DNA of 6,513 bases, taken from Planctomycetaceae bacterium (lineage in GTDB: Bacteria; Planctomycetota; Planctomycetia; Pirellulales; Pirellulaceae). The position numbers and the translations under genes are program-made. The DNA is taken from positions 1 through 6,513 of the forward strand of contig SKVE01000039.1 of assembly GCA_007129635.1 (NCBI GenBank). Reading direction: 5' to 3'. Shown in pieces: positions 1 to 6,242 of the stretch. Each line of letters starts with the position of its first letter. The stretch's first letter is position 1. A model generated the notes under the pieces. The model had not been told where the DNA came from, did not search any database, and was given only the letters and a program-made list of their open reading frames with translations.

Positions 1-510
1 CGCCAGGAGGTCGCTCGCAGCCTGGCGGGCGTCGCCATCGCCGTGGCGCTGGTCCCGCCGCTGGTCGTGGCAGGTATCGGATTGGGCTGGATGGATTGGC
101 CCACCTTCTTCGGCGCCGGACTGCTGTTCTTGACGAACCTGGCGGGCATCCTGTTCGCAGCAGCGATCACCTTTTCGCTGCTGGGATTCGCGCCGCTGCG
201 CCGGGCTCGTCAAGGCCTGGTGCTGTCGCTGGTCATCGTCGCCGTGGTCAGCGTGCCGCTGGCCGTCAGCTTCCAGCACATGGTCCAGGCTCAGCAAACC
301 ATTCGAGCCCTGGAGGGTTGGCAGGTCGGCGGTTTGGAACTGAACGAGGTATCCGTCCAGGCCGGGTGGGAGATGCCGGTGATCCGCTGCCGGTTGATCA
401 GCTCGCAACGGATCGAACCGGAAGATTGTGAAGCCGTCTCGCTGGCGATCCGCCAGCGACTGGGACGAGCGGTACGGGTGGAATTCACGCTGGTCCACCG
501 TGTGCCCTGA
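1..510 (+). CDS. DUF389 family membrane protein, 3' end only
   Basis: The frame is open from the first base and ends in TGA at 508-510; the 5' part lies outside the window, leaving 169 codons. Three hydrophobic segments are visible at about window residues 8-29, 38-62 and 73-94. The first contains the run GVAIAVALVPPLVVAGIGL, which I recognise as the conserved core of DUF389 (TIGR00341-like) proteins. A hydrophilic tail of about 75 residues follows and ends in VEFTLVHRVP. Family members are polytopic inner-membrane proteins of unknown function. The gene converges on the minus-strand DUF1552 gene with no bases between the two stop codons, so it is not in that operon. The family call is from remembered motif similarity; function is not inferred. 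Confidence 0.85.
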   Translation, partial: RQEVARSLAGVAIAVALVPPLVVAGIGLGWMDWPTFFGAGLLFLTNLAGILFAAAITFSLLGFAPLRRARQGLVLSLVIVAVVSVPLAVSFQHMVQAQQTIRALEGWQVGGLELNEVSVQAGWEMPVIRCRLISSQRIEPEDCEAVSLAIRQRLGRAVRVEFTLVHRVP

Positions 511-1866
511 TCAACCGGCGTCGACTTCGGTTAACTCCCCGGTACTGTCGCCAAACTGATCGATATCCACGCCCATGCGATGGGCCATCGACAGGTACAG
601 ATTGCACAGCGGCGTGTTCTTGGGACTGGCGATGTGCCGCCCGGTGGTGATCGTGCCCCCAGCTTGTCCCGCGACAATGATCGGCAAGTTGTTCGGGTCG
701 TGCCGGTTCCCGTCCGACATGCCGCAGCCGAACAGGATCATCGAATGATCCAGCAGGGAGCCGTCGCCCTCGGGGATCGACTTCATCAGCCGTAGCATCT
801 CGGCAAACTGCTGGGCATGCCAGCGGACGATCCGCGTGTATTGGGCGATCCGGTCGGGATTGTTTTCGTGATGGGACAGCTCGTGGTGGCTGCCGGAAAC
901 TCCATCGACAAACGCGAAATTGCGGCCCGACACATCGTTGGCGAACATCATGGTGCTGACGCGCGTCGCATCGGTGCGGAACGCCAACACGATCAATTCC
1001 AGCATCAGCCGGACATGCTCTCGGAAATCGTCGGGCAGACCGGGCGCCGGCGGTGCGGGCAGACCGCTGGACTGCGGATCCCACTGGTCCGGCCCGCGAT
1101 TCTGATGGAACTCGATGCGCCGTTCGACAGCTCGGACCGAATCCAAGTATTCATCGAACTTGAACTGATCGTCGCGTCCCAGCCGTTTGCGTAGCCGGTG
1201 AGCGTCTTCCAGGACGAAATCCAGCAGATGCTGGTGCTGGCCACCGACCGCCACTGAGCCGTCCTCAGCCCCAAACAATCGCTCGTACACCATGCGAGGA
1301 TTGATCTCTTTCGCCACCGGCCGCGTGGGACTCTGCCACGAGATGTGCGAACCATACAGACGCGTGTAGCCCACATTGCTGTCCACGCCCGAGATGACCG
1401 GCTCGGTGCCTAGTTCCAACGACGGCAGCGGCGTCTGGCTGCCCACGTGCTGAGCCACCAATTGATCCAACGAGATGCCGCCGCTGTTGATGTTCTTGCC
1501 CGTGGTCTTTTCGACAGGCATCCCGGTCAAAAAGTTGGCCGTTTTGGCATAGTGCCCGTCACCCTGACGGCTGTGAGCCTTGTCCAGGCCGGAGAGAATC
1601 AGCAGATCGTTGCGGAGATCCGCCAAGGGCTCGAGCGCAAAGGGGATGTCGAATTCACGACCCGTCTGCTGCGGGATCCAATCCTTCTGCCAGACGCCGT
1701 TGGGAAAGAACAGGCAAGCCAGCCGACGAGGCGGCTGGGGTTGAGGACCGGTCGAAGCTCGCAGCCCACTGGCCATCGCATCCAACCAGGGCAGCCCCAG
1801 CGTGACGCCCGCCCCGTGAAGAAAAGTCCGTCGTGAAATCGAAGCCTGCGGTCGATGATGGGCCAT
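511..1866 (-). CDS. DUF1552 domain protein with Tat signal
   Basis: This 451-residue exported protein has the normal length for DUF1552. A twin-arginine signal SRRTFL lies at residues 11-16, followed by the hydrophobic stretch HGAGVTLGLPWLDAMASG, so export in the folded state is expected. Family landmarks in order are FFPNGVW (53-59), GLDKAHSRQGDGHYAKTANF (93-112), a mid-protein segment on pairing of heavy and light residues around 280-320, GVSGSHHELSHHENNPD (322-338) and DHSMILFGCGMSDGNRHDPN (373-392). The His/Asp-rich motifs recall the related DUF1501/sulfatase-like fold, but no activity is established. The ATG at 1864-1866 is chosen because AGGAGG lies 8 bases upstream and the Tat motif sits at the expected distance. 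The gene follows the c-heme gene by 19 bases, so the two are probably co-transcribed and act together outside the cytoplasmic membrane. The family call is firm; the role is unknown. Confidence 0.93.
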   Translation of the reverse strand: MAHHRPQASISRRTFLHGAGVTLGLPWLDAMASGLRASTGPQPQPPRRLACLFFPNGVWQKDWIPQQTGREFDIPFALEPLADLRNDLLILSGLDKAHSRQGDGHYAKTANFLTGMPVEKTTGKNINSGGISLDQLVAQHVGSQTPLPSLELGTEPVISGVDSNVGYTRLYGSHISWQSPTRPVAKEINPRMVYERLFGAEDGSVAVGGQHQHLLDFVLEDAHRLRKRLGRDDQFKFDEYLDSVRAVERRIEFHQNRGPDQWDPQSSGLPAPPAPGLPDDFREHVRLMLELIVLAFRTDATRVSTMMFANDVSGRNFAFVDGVSGSHHELSHHENNPDRIAQYTRIVRWHAQQFAEMLRLMKSIPEGDGSLLDHSMILFGCGMSDGNRHDPNNLPIIVAGQAGGTITTGRHIASPKNTPLCNLYLSMAHRMGVDIDQFGDSTGELTEVDAG

Positions 1867-1874
1867 CTCTTTTT

Positions 1875-1880
1875 CCTCCT
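1875..1880 (-). promoter_or_regulatory. Ribosome binding site of the DUF1552 gene
   Basis: The minus strand reads AGGAGG, a full Shine-Dalgarno match, 8 bases before the ATG at 1866. It lies inside the 19-base gap after the upstream gene's stop codon. It fixes the start of the DUF1552 gene and suggests independent initiation within a shared transcript. Confidence 0.8.
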
Positions 1881-1885
1881 GTCGC

Positions 1886-3865
1886 TCACTTTTTGATGAA
1901 TCGATGTTGAAACGGATAACTGACGACGATCTCCTCGATCAACAAGCTGGCGCGATAGTCCTGGCGCTGTAGCGCCTTGAGCGTATCGTCGATGACACAC
2001 TGATCGAAACGATTTAAGGGTCGTCCGAGCGCATAGCCCAGCATCTGGCGGGTCAAATGCTTGACGAACTGGTCGCGCCGCGCCAGCAGGATCTGCTTGA
2101 GTTCTTCCGGACCATCGAAGACTTCGCCCGATGGCAGCCGGCCGGACGCATCGATCGGCACACCGCCATCGTCCTTTCGCCAACGTCCGATGGCGTCAAA
2201 GTTCTCCAGCCCAAATCCCAGTGGATCGATCCGGTCGTGACATGTCGCACAATCGGCTCGCAGACGGTGCTGCTCCAGTCGCTCGCGCAACGACCGGGAC
2301 ACCAGCGCCTGGCCCTCTTCTTCCAACGCGGGAACATCCGCCGGTGGCGGAGGTACGCGTTCGCCCAGAATCCGCTCCAGCAACCATCCGCCCCGCAGCA
2401 CAGGGCTGGTTCGATGCGGGAACGAAGTATTGGTCAACACGGCGGCCATGGTCGTCAGCCCGCCGCGAGGCAAACCGTCCAGAGACACCTGGCGAAAGGT
2501 GTCATCGAATTCGCCCGACAGCCCGTAATGCTCGGCCAGCCGAGCGTTGACGTAGGTCTCGTTCGAGTCCAACAGGTTCAGCAGACTCGCATCAGCCCGG
2601 AACATGGACACGACGAACTCGATCACCTCGCCTCGCATCGCTTCGGCCAGCTCGGGATCGAATTCGGGGAACCTCTCTGCGTCCGGTCGACGCCCGGTGC
2701 CCAGCGACCCCAGATCCAGCCACTGGATCGCGAAACGCTCGCCCAACGCCCGCGATCTGGGATCGGCCAACATCCGACGCACCTCACGCCTGGCGACGCT
2801 CGGGTCCAGCAATGAACCGTCCTCCGCTCGCTCCCGTAGCGTCTGGTCAGGAAGCGAAGACCAGATCAACAGCGCCATCCGCGTGGCCAGTTCATGACCG
2901 GTCAACGCTCGCACACCCTCTTCGTCCGGCTCGACTTCCACCAAGAACAGGAAGTGCGGCGAAACTAAAACGGCCGTCACCAAGCTGCGAAGGGCTGCCA
3001 GATGGTCCTCGTCGCGCCCCCGCGCATCGCGGTACCATTGCATCCATCGTTCTCGCTCGTCCGCGACGACTTCCCGTCGAAATGCTCGCGATGCCAGCGC
3101 GACGAAGATCGCCTCCGCCGCAGCTTCCTCCGACTCGCAATCCTGACCCGGCGCCAGCAGTCGCTGGCGAGCCATCAACAGATCGGGCGTCTGTGTGTTT
3201 CCATCCTCCGAAAGGACAGCTCCGGCAACCCGATCAGCCGCTGCCAGGTAACGCTCGAAGTGGATCGCCGACAAGAACAGCGAATCGCCCGTGGTATCGA
3301 ATCCTTCCCCCCCCGCCCCGTCACTGGGCAGCATGTTCGCCAAGCCGAAGTCCACTCCGATCAGATCTCGGACCGCGTGATTGTATTCGAAACGAGTCAA
3401 CCGGCGACTCATCACGTGCCCGCGGTACCACCGCTGTGACTCGTCGCTGGCCAATTGTCGACAACTCTCGTCACGCGGCGCGTTGTCGACCCACCCGAGC
3501 ATGGCCGCCCGCTCGTCGTCCGTCAGCGCTTCGCTATCGGCCGGAGGCATTTCGCCGTTACGAACCCGGCGAGCGATCCGTTCCCAAACGTCGATCGTTT
3601 CGAGCAACTGATCCGGCCGCATGTACATCGTCAGATCGAATTCACCCGACGCATCATCTTCGCTGTGGCAGTCCAAGCACTTCTGCGCCAGCATCGGCTG
3701 GATCTCCTGCGAAAAGCGCGTCCGCCACGCCTCGGCGTCGTCGGCGTTGACCGAAGCCCCCGTGACCACAACGACAAGCATGATCGCTCGAGCGATTCCA
3801 CAGCAGTCTTTCCACACATGGAGATCGACAAATCGGTCTTTTAGTAACACTGGACTTCCCGACAT
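1886..3865 (-). CDS. DUF1592/DUF1588-type c-heme protein (planctomycete cytochrome)
   Basis: From the ATG at 3865 the product has 659 residues. A hydrophobic segment (AIMLVVVVTGASVNA, about residues 27-41) looks like a signal peptide core. A cytochrome-c-like domain follows with CLDCH at 63-67 and NGEMPP (Met 106) as likely distal heme ligand. Next come DUF1587 (about 147-214, RRLTRFEYNHAVRDLIG), DUF1595 (about 235-310, ASRAFRR and VLVSPHFLFLVE), DUF1592 (about 320-451, ELATRMALLIWSSLPD), DUF1588 (about 462-570, GLTTMAAVLTNTSFPHRTSP and CATCHDRIDPLGFGLENFD) and DUF1585 (about 583-655). The CATCH at 539-543 is a second possible heme site. No extra carbohydrate-binding or PA14-like insert is evident, making this a compact member. 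An in-frame GTG at 3886 would add seven residues; neither start has a good RBS. It is the first gene of the pair with DUF1552; an electron-transfer or polymer-degradation role is inference only. Confidence 0.92.
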   Translation of the reverse strand: MSGSPVLLKDRFVDLHVWKDCCGIARAIMLVVVVTGASVNADDAEAWRTRFSQEIQPMLAQKCLDCHSEDDASGEFDLTMYMRPDQLLETIDVWERIARRVRNGEMPPADSEALTDDERAAMLGWVDNAPRDESCRQLASDESQRWYRGHVMSRRLTRFEYNHAVRDLIGVDFGLANMLPSDGAGGEGFDTTGDSLFLSAIHFERYLAAADRVAGAVLSEDGNTQTPDLLMARQRLLAPGQDCESEEAAAEAIFVALASRAFRREVVADERERWMQWYRDARGRDEDHLAALRSLVTAVLVSPHFLFLVEVEPDEEGVRALTGHELATRMALLIWSSLPDQTLRERAEDGSLLDPSVARREVRRMLADPRSRALGERFAIQWLDLGSLGTGRRPDAERFPEFDPELAEAMRGEVIEFVVSMFRADASLLNLLDSNETYVNARLAEHYGLSGEFDDTFRQVSLDGLPRGGLTTMAAVLTNTSFPHRTSPVLRGGWLLERILGERVPPPPADVPALEEEGQALVSRSLRERLEQHRLRADCATCHDRIDPLGFGLENFDAIGRWRKDDGGVPIDASGRLPSGEVFDGPEELKQILLARRDQFVKHLTRQMLGYALGRPLNRFDQCVIDDTLKALQRQDYRASLLIEEIVVSYPFQHRFIKK

Positions 3866-3907
3866 GAAGTTGCGTTTAGCAGGCACTGTTTGGCATCACG
3901 TTTCCCG

Positions 3908-3917
3908 CACAATTGTG
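3908..3917. promoter_or_regulatory. Perfect palindrome upstream of the c-heme operon
   Basis: CACAATTGTG is a perfect 10-bp palindrome 42 bases upstream of the ATG at 3865, or 21 bases upstream of the alternative GTG at 3886. It sits where an operator could act on the minus-strand operon. A TTGAAA about 20 bases further upstream (minus strand, around 3935) could be a -35 element, but no convincing -10 follows. This may be chance; the regulatory reading is inference. Confidence 0.2.
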
Positions 3918-4122
3918 GTAGATTCCGTTTAGTTTTCAAGGCCTAAACCGTACTTTTTCTTAGAGTTCCCCGACCTTGGATTCGGGCGTGCCGGACTGCG
4001 GGATCTCTTAAACAGCGTCGCCGTGTGATGCAGCAAGCCGTGCTTGATCGGCTTGGATAGCGATGGAGATTGTGCCAGACAAAAGGCCGCAGTTTGTGCC
4101 TGAGAGCTCTACCAAGAAAAGA

Positions 4123-4237
4123 ACCCAGGGCAGCATGTTCTACCACCCTGGGTCGAGGAATTGGCCAATGGGTGTTGGCCTGGAGCGGCCACCCCATCGT
4201 TGCATCGAAGGATAGGACAGATTGCCAATCCGCCCTA
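4123..4237. repeat. Hairpin-rich intergenic element
   Basis: Three inverted repeats lie in a row in the otherwise geneless stretch 3887-4259. The first pairs ACCCAGGG (4123-4130) with CCCTGGGT (4146-4153). The second pairs 4168-4180 with GGCCACCCCAT (4187-4197) around a 6-base loop, with two bulged T residues. The third pairs TAGGACAGATTG (4213-4224) with CAATCCGCCCTA (4226-4237) around one base; its two A/C mismatches become G-U pairs in a minus-strand transcript, so an RNA hairpin would be complete. The chain looks like a structured dispersed repeat of the sort scattered in planctomycete intergenic DNA; I infer this and cannot check copy number. A minus-strand open frame across it (3943-4278) starts with TTG and resembles no protein I know. 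Confidence 0.45.
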
Positions 4238-4259
4238 CTTTTTATGCAACCATGAGGTA

Positions 4260-4304
4260 AGCATTCCCTTGCCCGCAATTCGCTTGCCCCGATTCTCCCC
4301 TGCC
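4260..4304 (-). repeat. Inverted copies of the 15-bp repeat
   Basis: Three consecutive 15-base blocks resemble the reverse complement of the array at 4329-4418: AGCATTCCCTTGCCC (4260-4274), GCAATTCGCTTGCCC (4275-4289) and a degenerate third block (4290-4304). The stretch 4264-4280 is complementary to 4323-4339 over 17 bases with a single mismatch, including a perfect 12-base core TTGCCCGCAATT / AATTGCGGGCAA. The two blocks could form a long stem with a 42-base loop. Confidence 0.6.
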
Positions 4305-4328
4305 GGCCAACCTACCTGGTGAAATTGC

Positions 4329-4418
4329 GGGCAAAGGAACGTAGGGCAAAGGAACGTAGGGCAAAGGAACGTAGGGCAAAGGAATGTAGGGCAAAGGAAT
4401 GTAGGGCAGAGGAATCGA
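4329..4418 (+). repeat. Tandem array of six 15-bp repeats
   Basis: The unit GGGCAAAGGAACGTA is repeated exactly three times (4329-4373), then twice as GGGCAAAGGAATGTA (4374-4403), then once as the diverged GGGCAGAGGAATCGA (4404-4418). Because 15 is a multiple of three, all frames stay open on both strands and give artificial periodic peptides such as AKERR or PLPYI; none has an adjacent RBS or a protein-like context. The change from C to T at the twelfth base in later copies suggests stepwise duplication. I call this repeat DNA, not a gene. Confidence 0.85.
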
Positions 4419-4434
4419 TGCGAAGGTCTCCCAC

Positions 4435-4546
4435 GCTCGGCGCGGCTCCCTCGCTCGGCGCGGCTCCCTCGCTCGGCGCGGGTCTCCGACCCCGCCGGAA
4501 CCTCCGACGCTCGGCGCGGGTCTCCGACCCCGCCGGAACCTCCGAC
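4435..4546 (+). repeat. GC-rich modular tandem repeats (18 bp and 38 bp)
   Basis: Two exact 18-base units starting GCTCGGCGCGGCTCCCTC (4435-4452, 4453-4470) are followed by two exact 38-base units (4471-4508, 4509-4546). The 38-base units begin with the same GCTCGGCGCG module and continue GGTCTCCGACCCCGCCGG. So GCTCGGCGCG occurs four times as a shared head joined to two kinds of tail. The block is bracketed by direct copies of CGAAGGTCTCCC (4421-4432 and 4547-4558). No gene is credible here. Perfect identity of the 38-base units implies recent duplication or ongoing homogenisation. Confidence 0.8.
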
Positions 4547-4603
4547 CGAAGGTCTCCCTCTTCCCTCCCTTGCCAATCACAGCCGGTGGTCAAGCCCAAG
4601 GCC

Positions 4604-4651
4604 GTCGGAGACCTGCGGTCGCGACCTGTGCGGGGTCAGAGACCCGCGCAC
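4604..4651. repeat. Inverted module and hairpin beyond the GC-rich repeats
   Basis: GTCGGAGACC (4604-4613) is the exact reverse complement of GGTCTCCGAC found in each 38-base unit (4481-4490 and 4519-4528). A few bases on, GTGCGGGGTC (4628-4637) pairs with GACCCGCGCAC (4641-4651) around the loop AGA, with one bulged G. The stem is strong but no T run follows on either strand, so I do not call it a terminator. It appears to belong to the same repeat family as its left neighbour. Confidence 0.5.
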
Positions 4652-4690
4652 AACAGCGGTCGTTTTCGGACAAATCGGCCTCCCGCGCAA

Positions 4691-4720
4691 CAAATTCGCT
4701 TGCCCCAAATTCGCTTGCCC
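4691..4720 (-). repeat. Two further 15-bp repeats, inverted orientation
   Basis: CAAATTCGCTTGCCC occurs twice in direct tandem. It matches GCAATTCGCTTGCCC at 4275-4289 in 13 of 15 positions and the reverse complement of the main array unit in 11 of 15, so it belongs to the same family but runs opposite to the array at 4329-4418. It ends 15 bases from the last codon of the broken dGTPase-like gene, which makes this repeat block a candidate deletion or insertion boundary. Confidence 0.6.
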
Positions 4721-4735
4721 CTGAAGGAAGCACGC

Positions 4736-5221
4736 TCACCGGCCCGCCTGCACGAACAGGGCTTCGTGCGGTTCCAGCAGCCGGTCGTGCGATTCACCCG
4801 CCAAAAGCGCAACAAGTTGACTGTTTTCAAAATGATCTGTAAACCAATGCGCAATGGCGTCCTCGCCGGCGTGTCCAAATGGCGGGTTGCCAAGATCGTG
4901 AATCAGGCCACCGGTTGCGGTGATTGCTTCAATTGCTCGATCAAGTGGTTGCGCAATTTCACCTTTCTTCGAAAGCCACTTGCCGACTGCAGTCCCCAGT
5001 CCGCGTGCGACAGACGAGACTTCCAGCGAGTGGGTCAAACGCGTCCGAACCGCGTCACACGGATCAAGTGGAAACACCTGCGTTTTGTCCTGAAGTCGCT
5101 TCACTGGTGTCGAAAATACGGCTCTGTCAAAGTCGCGTTCGAAGTCGACGCGATGGTCTTCACCCAACGTAGACTTCCGTGACCTCTCACGGTTCAGCAG
5201 TCTTTTCTACGTCATGCTCAT
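4736..5221 (-). pseudogene. dGTP triphosphohydrolase-like gene remnant (HD domain)
   Basis: Intact family members hydrolyse dGTP or other dNTPs to the nucleoside and triphosphate in the cytoplasm. The minus strand begins ATG AGC ATG ACG TAG at 5221, then continues in the same frame KRLLNRERSRKST, FERDFDRAVFSTPVKRLQDK, TRLTHSLEV and HDLGNPPFGHAGEDAI. These are the classical dGTPase N-terminal motifs, with metal-ligand histidines in THS and the HD pair. Homology on both sides of the TAG indicates a nonsense mutation at codon 5. An in-frame TTG at 5167 would bypass it and give 143 residues. The frame ends at 4736, whereas family members usually exceed about 370 residues; the later FEGNAQ-type motif and last metal-binding aspartate are absent from all minus-strand frames downstream. 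AAGGA (5233-5237) lies 11 bases before the first ATG. Family is clear; inactivation is inferred. Confidence 0.85.
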
Positions 5222-5780
5222 TTTGTAGCAATTCCTTTGGGCCGGAGAACGATACCTACGAGACAACTGATGTTTCGACCGAGATGTCCCTGTCTGGCAG
5301 ATCTACCGTGCAGCTTCAATGTATCTTTTCAGCAAACCCAGGGGAACTCCAGGTGAGCCCCCCCCTAATGCTGTGGTACAGGTTCTCCTGTCGAGCATGT
5401 ACAACCTTTAGTGGATTACTGCTGTTCCATCTGAGGAACTGGCCGCGCGGTTGAGGAAACGACGGCGGGGTGGGCACGCCCTATTGCATTCGACAACAAG
5501 GGATTGCCAGCGTCATGCGCAAGGTGCCAAATCGGGGGCGAAACGCGTCAGGGGCGCTCGCTGAGGCCGCGGCAAGAGGTTCGTGGCGCCGGCGCGGCGA
5601 TGGCGAACCTGCACTCGGGTAAACGCTCGCTTCCGTTGACGCGAGCCCAAGGCCGACCAGCGCCAAGCAATACCGCTTGGCATTCATTTCGTGTTCTGCC
5701 CCATGCCCGACGCACAGCACGTGTTGTTTCGGCAGCGGTGCAGATCTTGGATTTCCCGCTGGCGGACCGGGCCGGGCGTG
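5222..5780. other. Intergenic stretch without a supported gene
   Basis: No frame here has both a good start and protein-like composition. A plus-strand segment 5271-5411 reads like a possible protein remnant (FDRDVPVWQIYRAASMYLFS, later GTPGEPPPNAVVQVLLSS, stop TAG), but it follows an in-frame TGA and its codon use is weak. A run of eight C residues lies at 5358-5365. A minus-strand open frame 5481-5720 (79 codons, containing MNAKRYCLALVGLGLA) has no clear RBS and turns Arg/Pro/Ala-rich like shadow translation. The hairpin at 5662-5681 falls inside it. I see no promoter, tRNA or mobile element end. Confidence 0.4.
5662..5681. repeat. Short perfect hairpin
   Basis: GCCAAGC (5662-5668) pairs exactly with GCTTGGC (5675-5681) around the loop AATACC. 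The 7-bp stem has no T run on either strand, so termination is doubtful. Its role is unknown. Confidence 0.35.
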
Positions 5781-6045
5781 TCAGGAGCGGTTGGCTTGTT
5801 GGCGGCGGGCGACGGATCGGCAAGCGTACCAGTGGCCAGGTGGTGAGCCGAAACTGAGTGGATTTGGCCGGTCGGCCGAAAATGCTTCAGGGGACTGGCA
5901 GCGGCGTGGTCCGCAGCACAAATCTTCGGTGACCGACGCCATCCGGCGAATGGGCCGCGGTTGGCTGTGAACCGCGTGCCGAATCAGAAAAGCGAAAAGG
6001 ACAGCGACGGTTATCAGTTTGGACAATAGCTGATTCCAAAATCAT
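5781..6045 (-). pseudogene. Possible small exported protein, frameshifted
   Basis: The ATG at 6045 has the purine-rich GAAAGGGA (6053-6060) 7 bases upstream, a good initiation site, but its frame gives only 53 codons without recognisable features (ends at 5887). Removing one G shortly after the start would join MIL to NQLLSKLITVAVLFAFLIRH, a good signal-peptide core, in the frame that runs on to 5781. In the sequence as given, that second frame has a TGA just upstream and could start only at TTG (6026), giving 81 residues. The tail is Arg/Pro/Ser-rich with several cysteines and matches no family I know. It may be a decayed small gene, a sequencing error or chance. Confidence 0.22.
5953..5980. 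repeat. Inverted repeat in decayed region
   Basis: CGCGGTT (5956-5962) pairs perfectly with AACCGCG (5970-5976) around a 7-base loop. Three further pairs (GGC at 5953-5955 with GCC at 5978-5980) form if T5977 is bulged. No T run follows on either strand. It lies within the doubtful minus-strand open frame. Confidence 0.3.
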
Positions 6046-6080
6046 TTTGAAATCCCTTTCTTTGGTGACTTGACAGTTGA

Positions 6081-6242
6081 CCGATTGGGTCAATCCCGCT
6101 TTTACGTCCCGAAAAGGCAGGCCGGGTCACCGTTCCCTTCCAGATTGCCGGTGACTTCCGCGACTACGGCATGCCGCAGACGCCGAATTTCAAGGCTTCA
6201 TTAGCGAGCGAGTCGATCTCCTTGGTTGTCCAGGGACTGTAA
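6081..6242 (+). pseudogene. Remnant of an unrecognised protein C-terminus
   Basis: The plus frame between a TGA (6078-6080) and a TAA (6240-6242) reads like genuine protein: GRVTVPFQIAGDFRDYGMPQ, then TPNFKASLASES, then ISLVVQGL. Most codons from 6120 to about 6190 end in G or C (ACC, TTC, GCC, GAC, CGC, TAC, GGC, CCG), as in the window's real genes. There is no start codon or RBS at its left end, so if it was coding it is only the tail of a gene whose front has been lost. I do not recognise the family. Its last 42 bases overlap the opposing antitoxin-like gene, so the two reading frames cannot both be fully ancestral unless they evolved as a convergent overlap. Confidence 0.3.

Noticed and set aside
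2057..3844. Long plus-strand frames (for example 2812-3750) opposite the c-heme gene
   Set aside because: They are Arg/Pro/Ser-rich shadows of a well supported minus-strand gene with recognisable domains.
3943..4278. Minus-strand open frame of 111 codons
   Set aside because: Starts at TTG without RBS, overlaps the hairpin-rich element, and has no protein-like domain pattern.
4235..4599. Minus-strand frames with PLPYI, FLCPT or SFALR periodic peptides
   Set aside because: All three frames stay open because the repeat unit is 15 bases; equal openness in every frame points to repeat structure, not coding.
4628..4651. Rho-independent terminator
   Set aside because: The stem is strong but neither strand has a following T run, and it does not lie just after an intact gene.
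4260..4720. CRISPR array
   Set aside because: Units are 15 bp and contiguous with no spacers, and no cas gene is present.
4319..5182. Plus-strand open frame of 287 codons with repeated AKERR residues
   Set aside because: Its first third is the 15-bp array and GC-rich repeats read through, and its last part is antisense to the dGTPase-like remnant. No RBS or recognisable domain.
5179..5454. Plus-strand open frame of 91 codons
   Set aside because: No RBS, composition rich in Ser/Cys/Leu without pattern, and its 5' end overlaps the leader of the dGTPase-like remnant.
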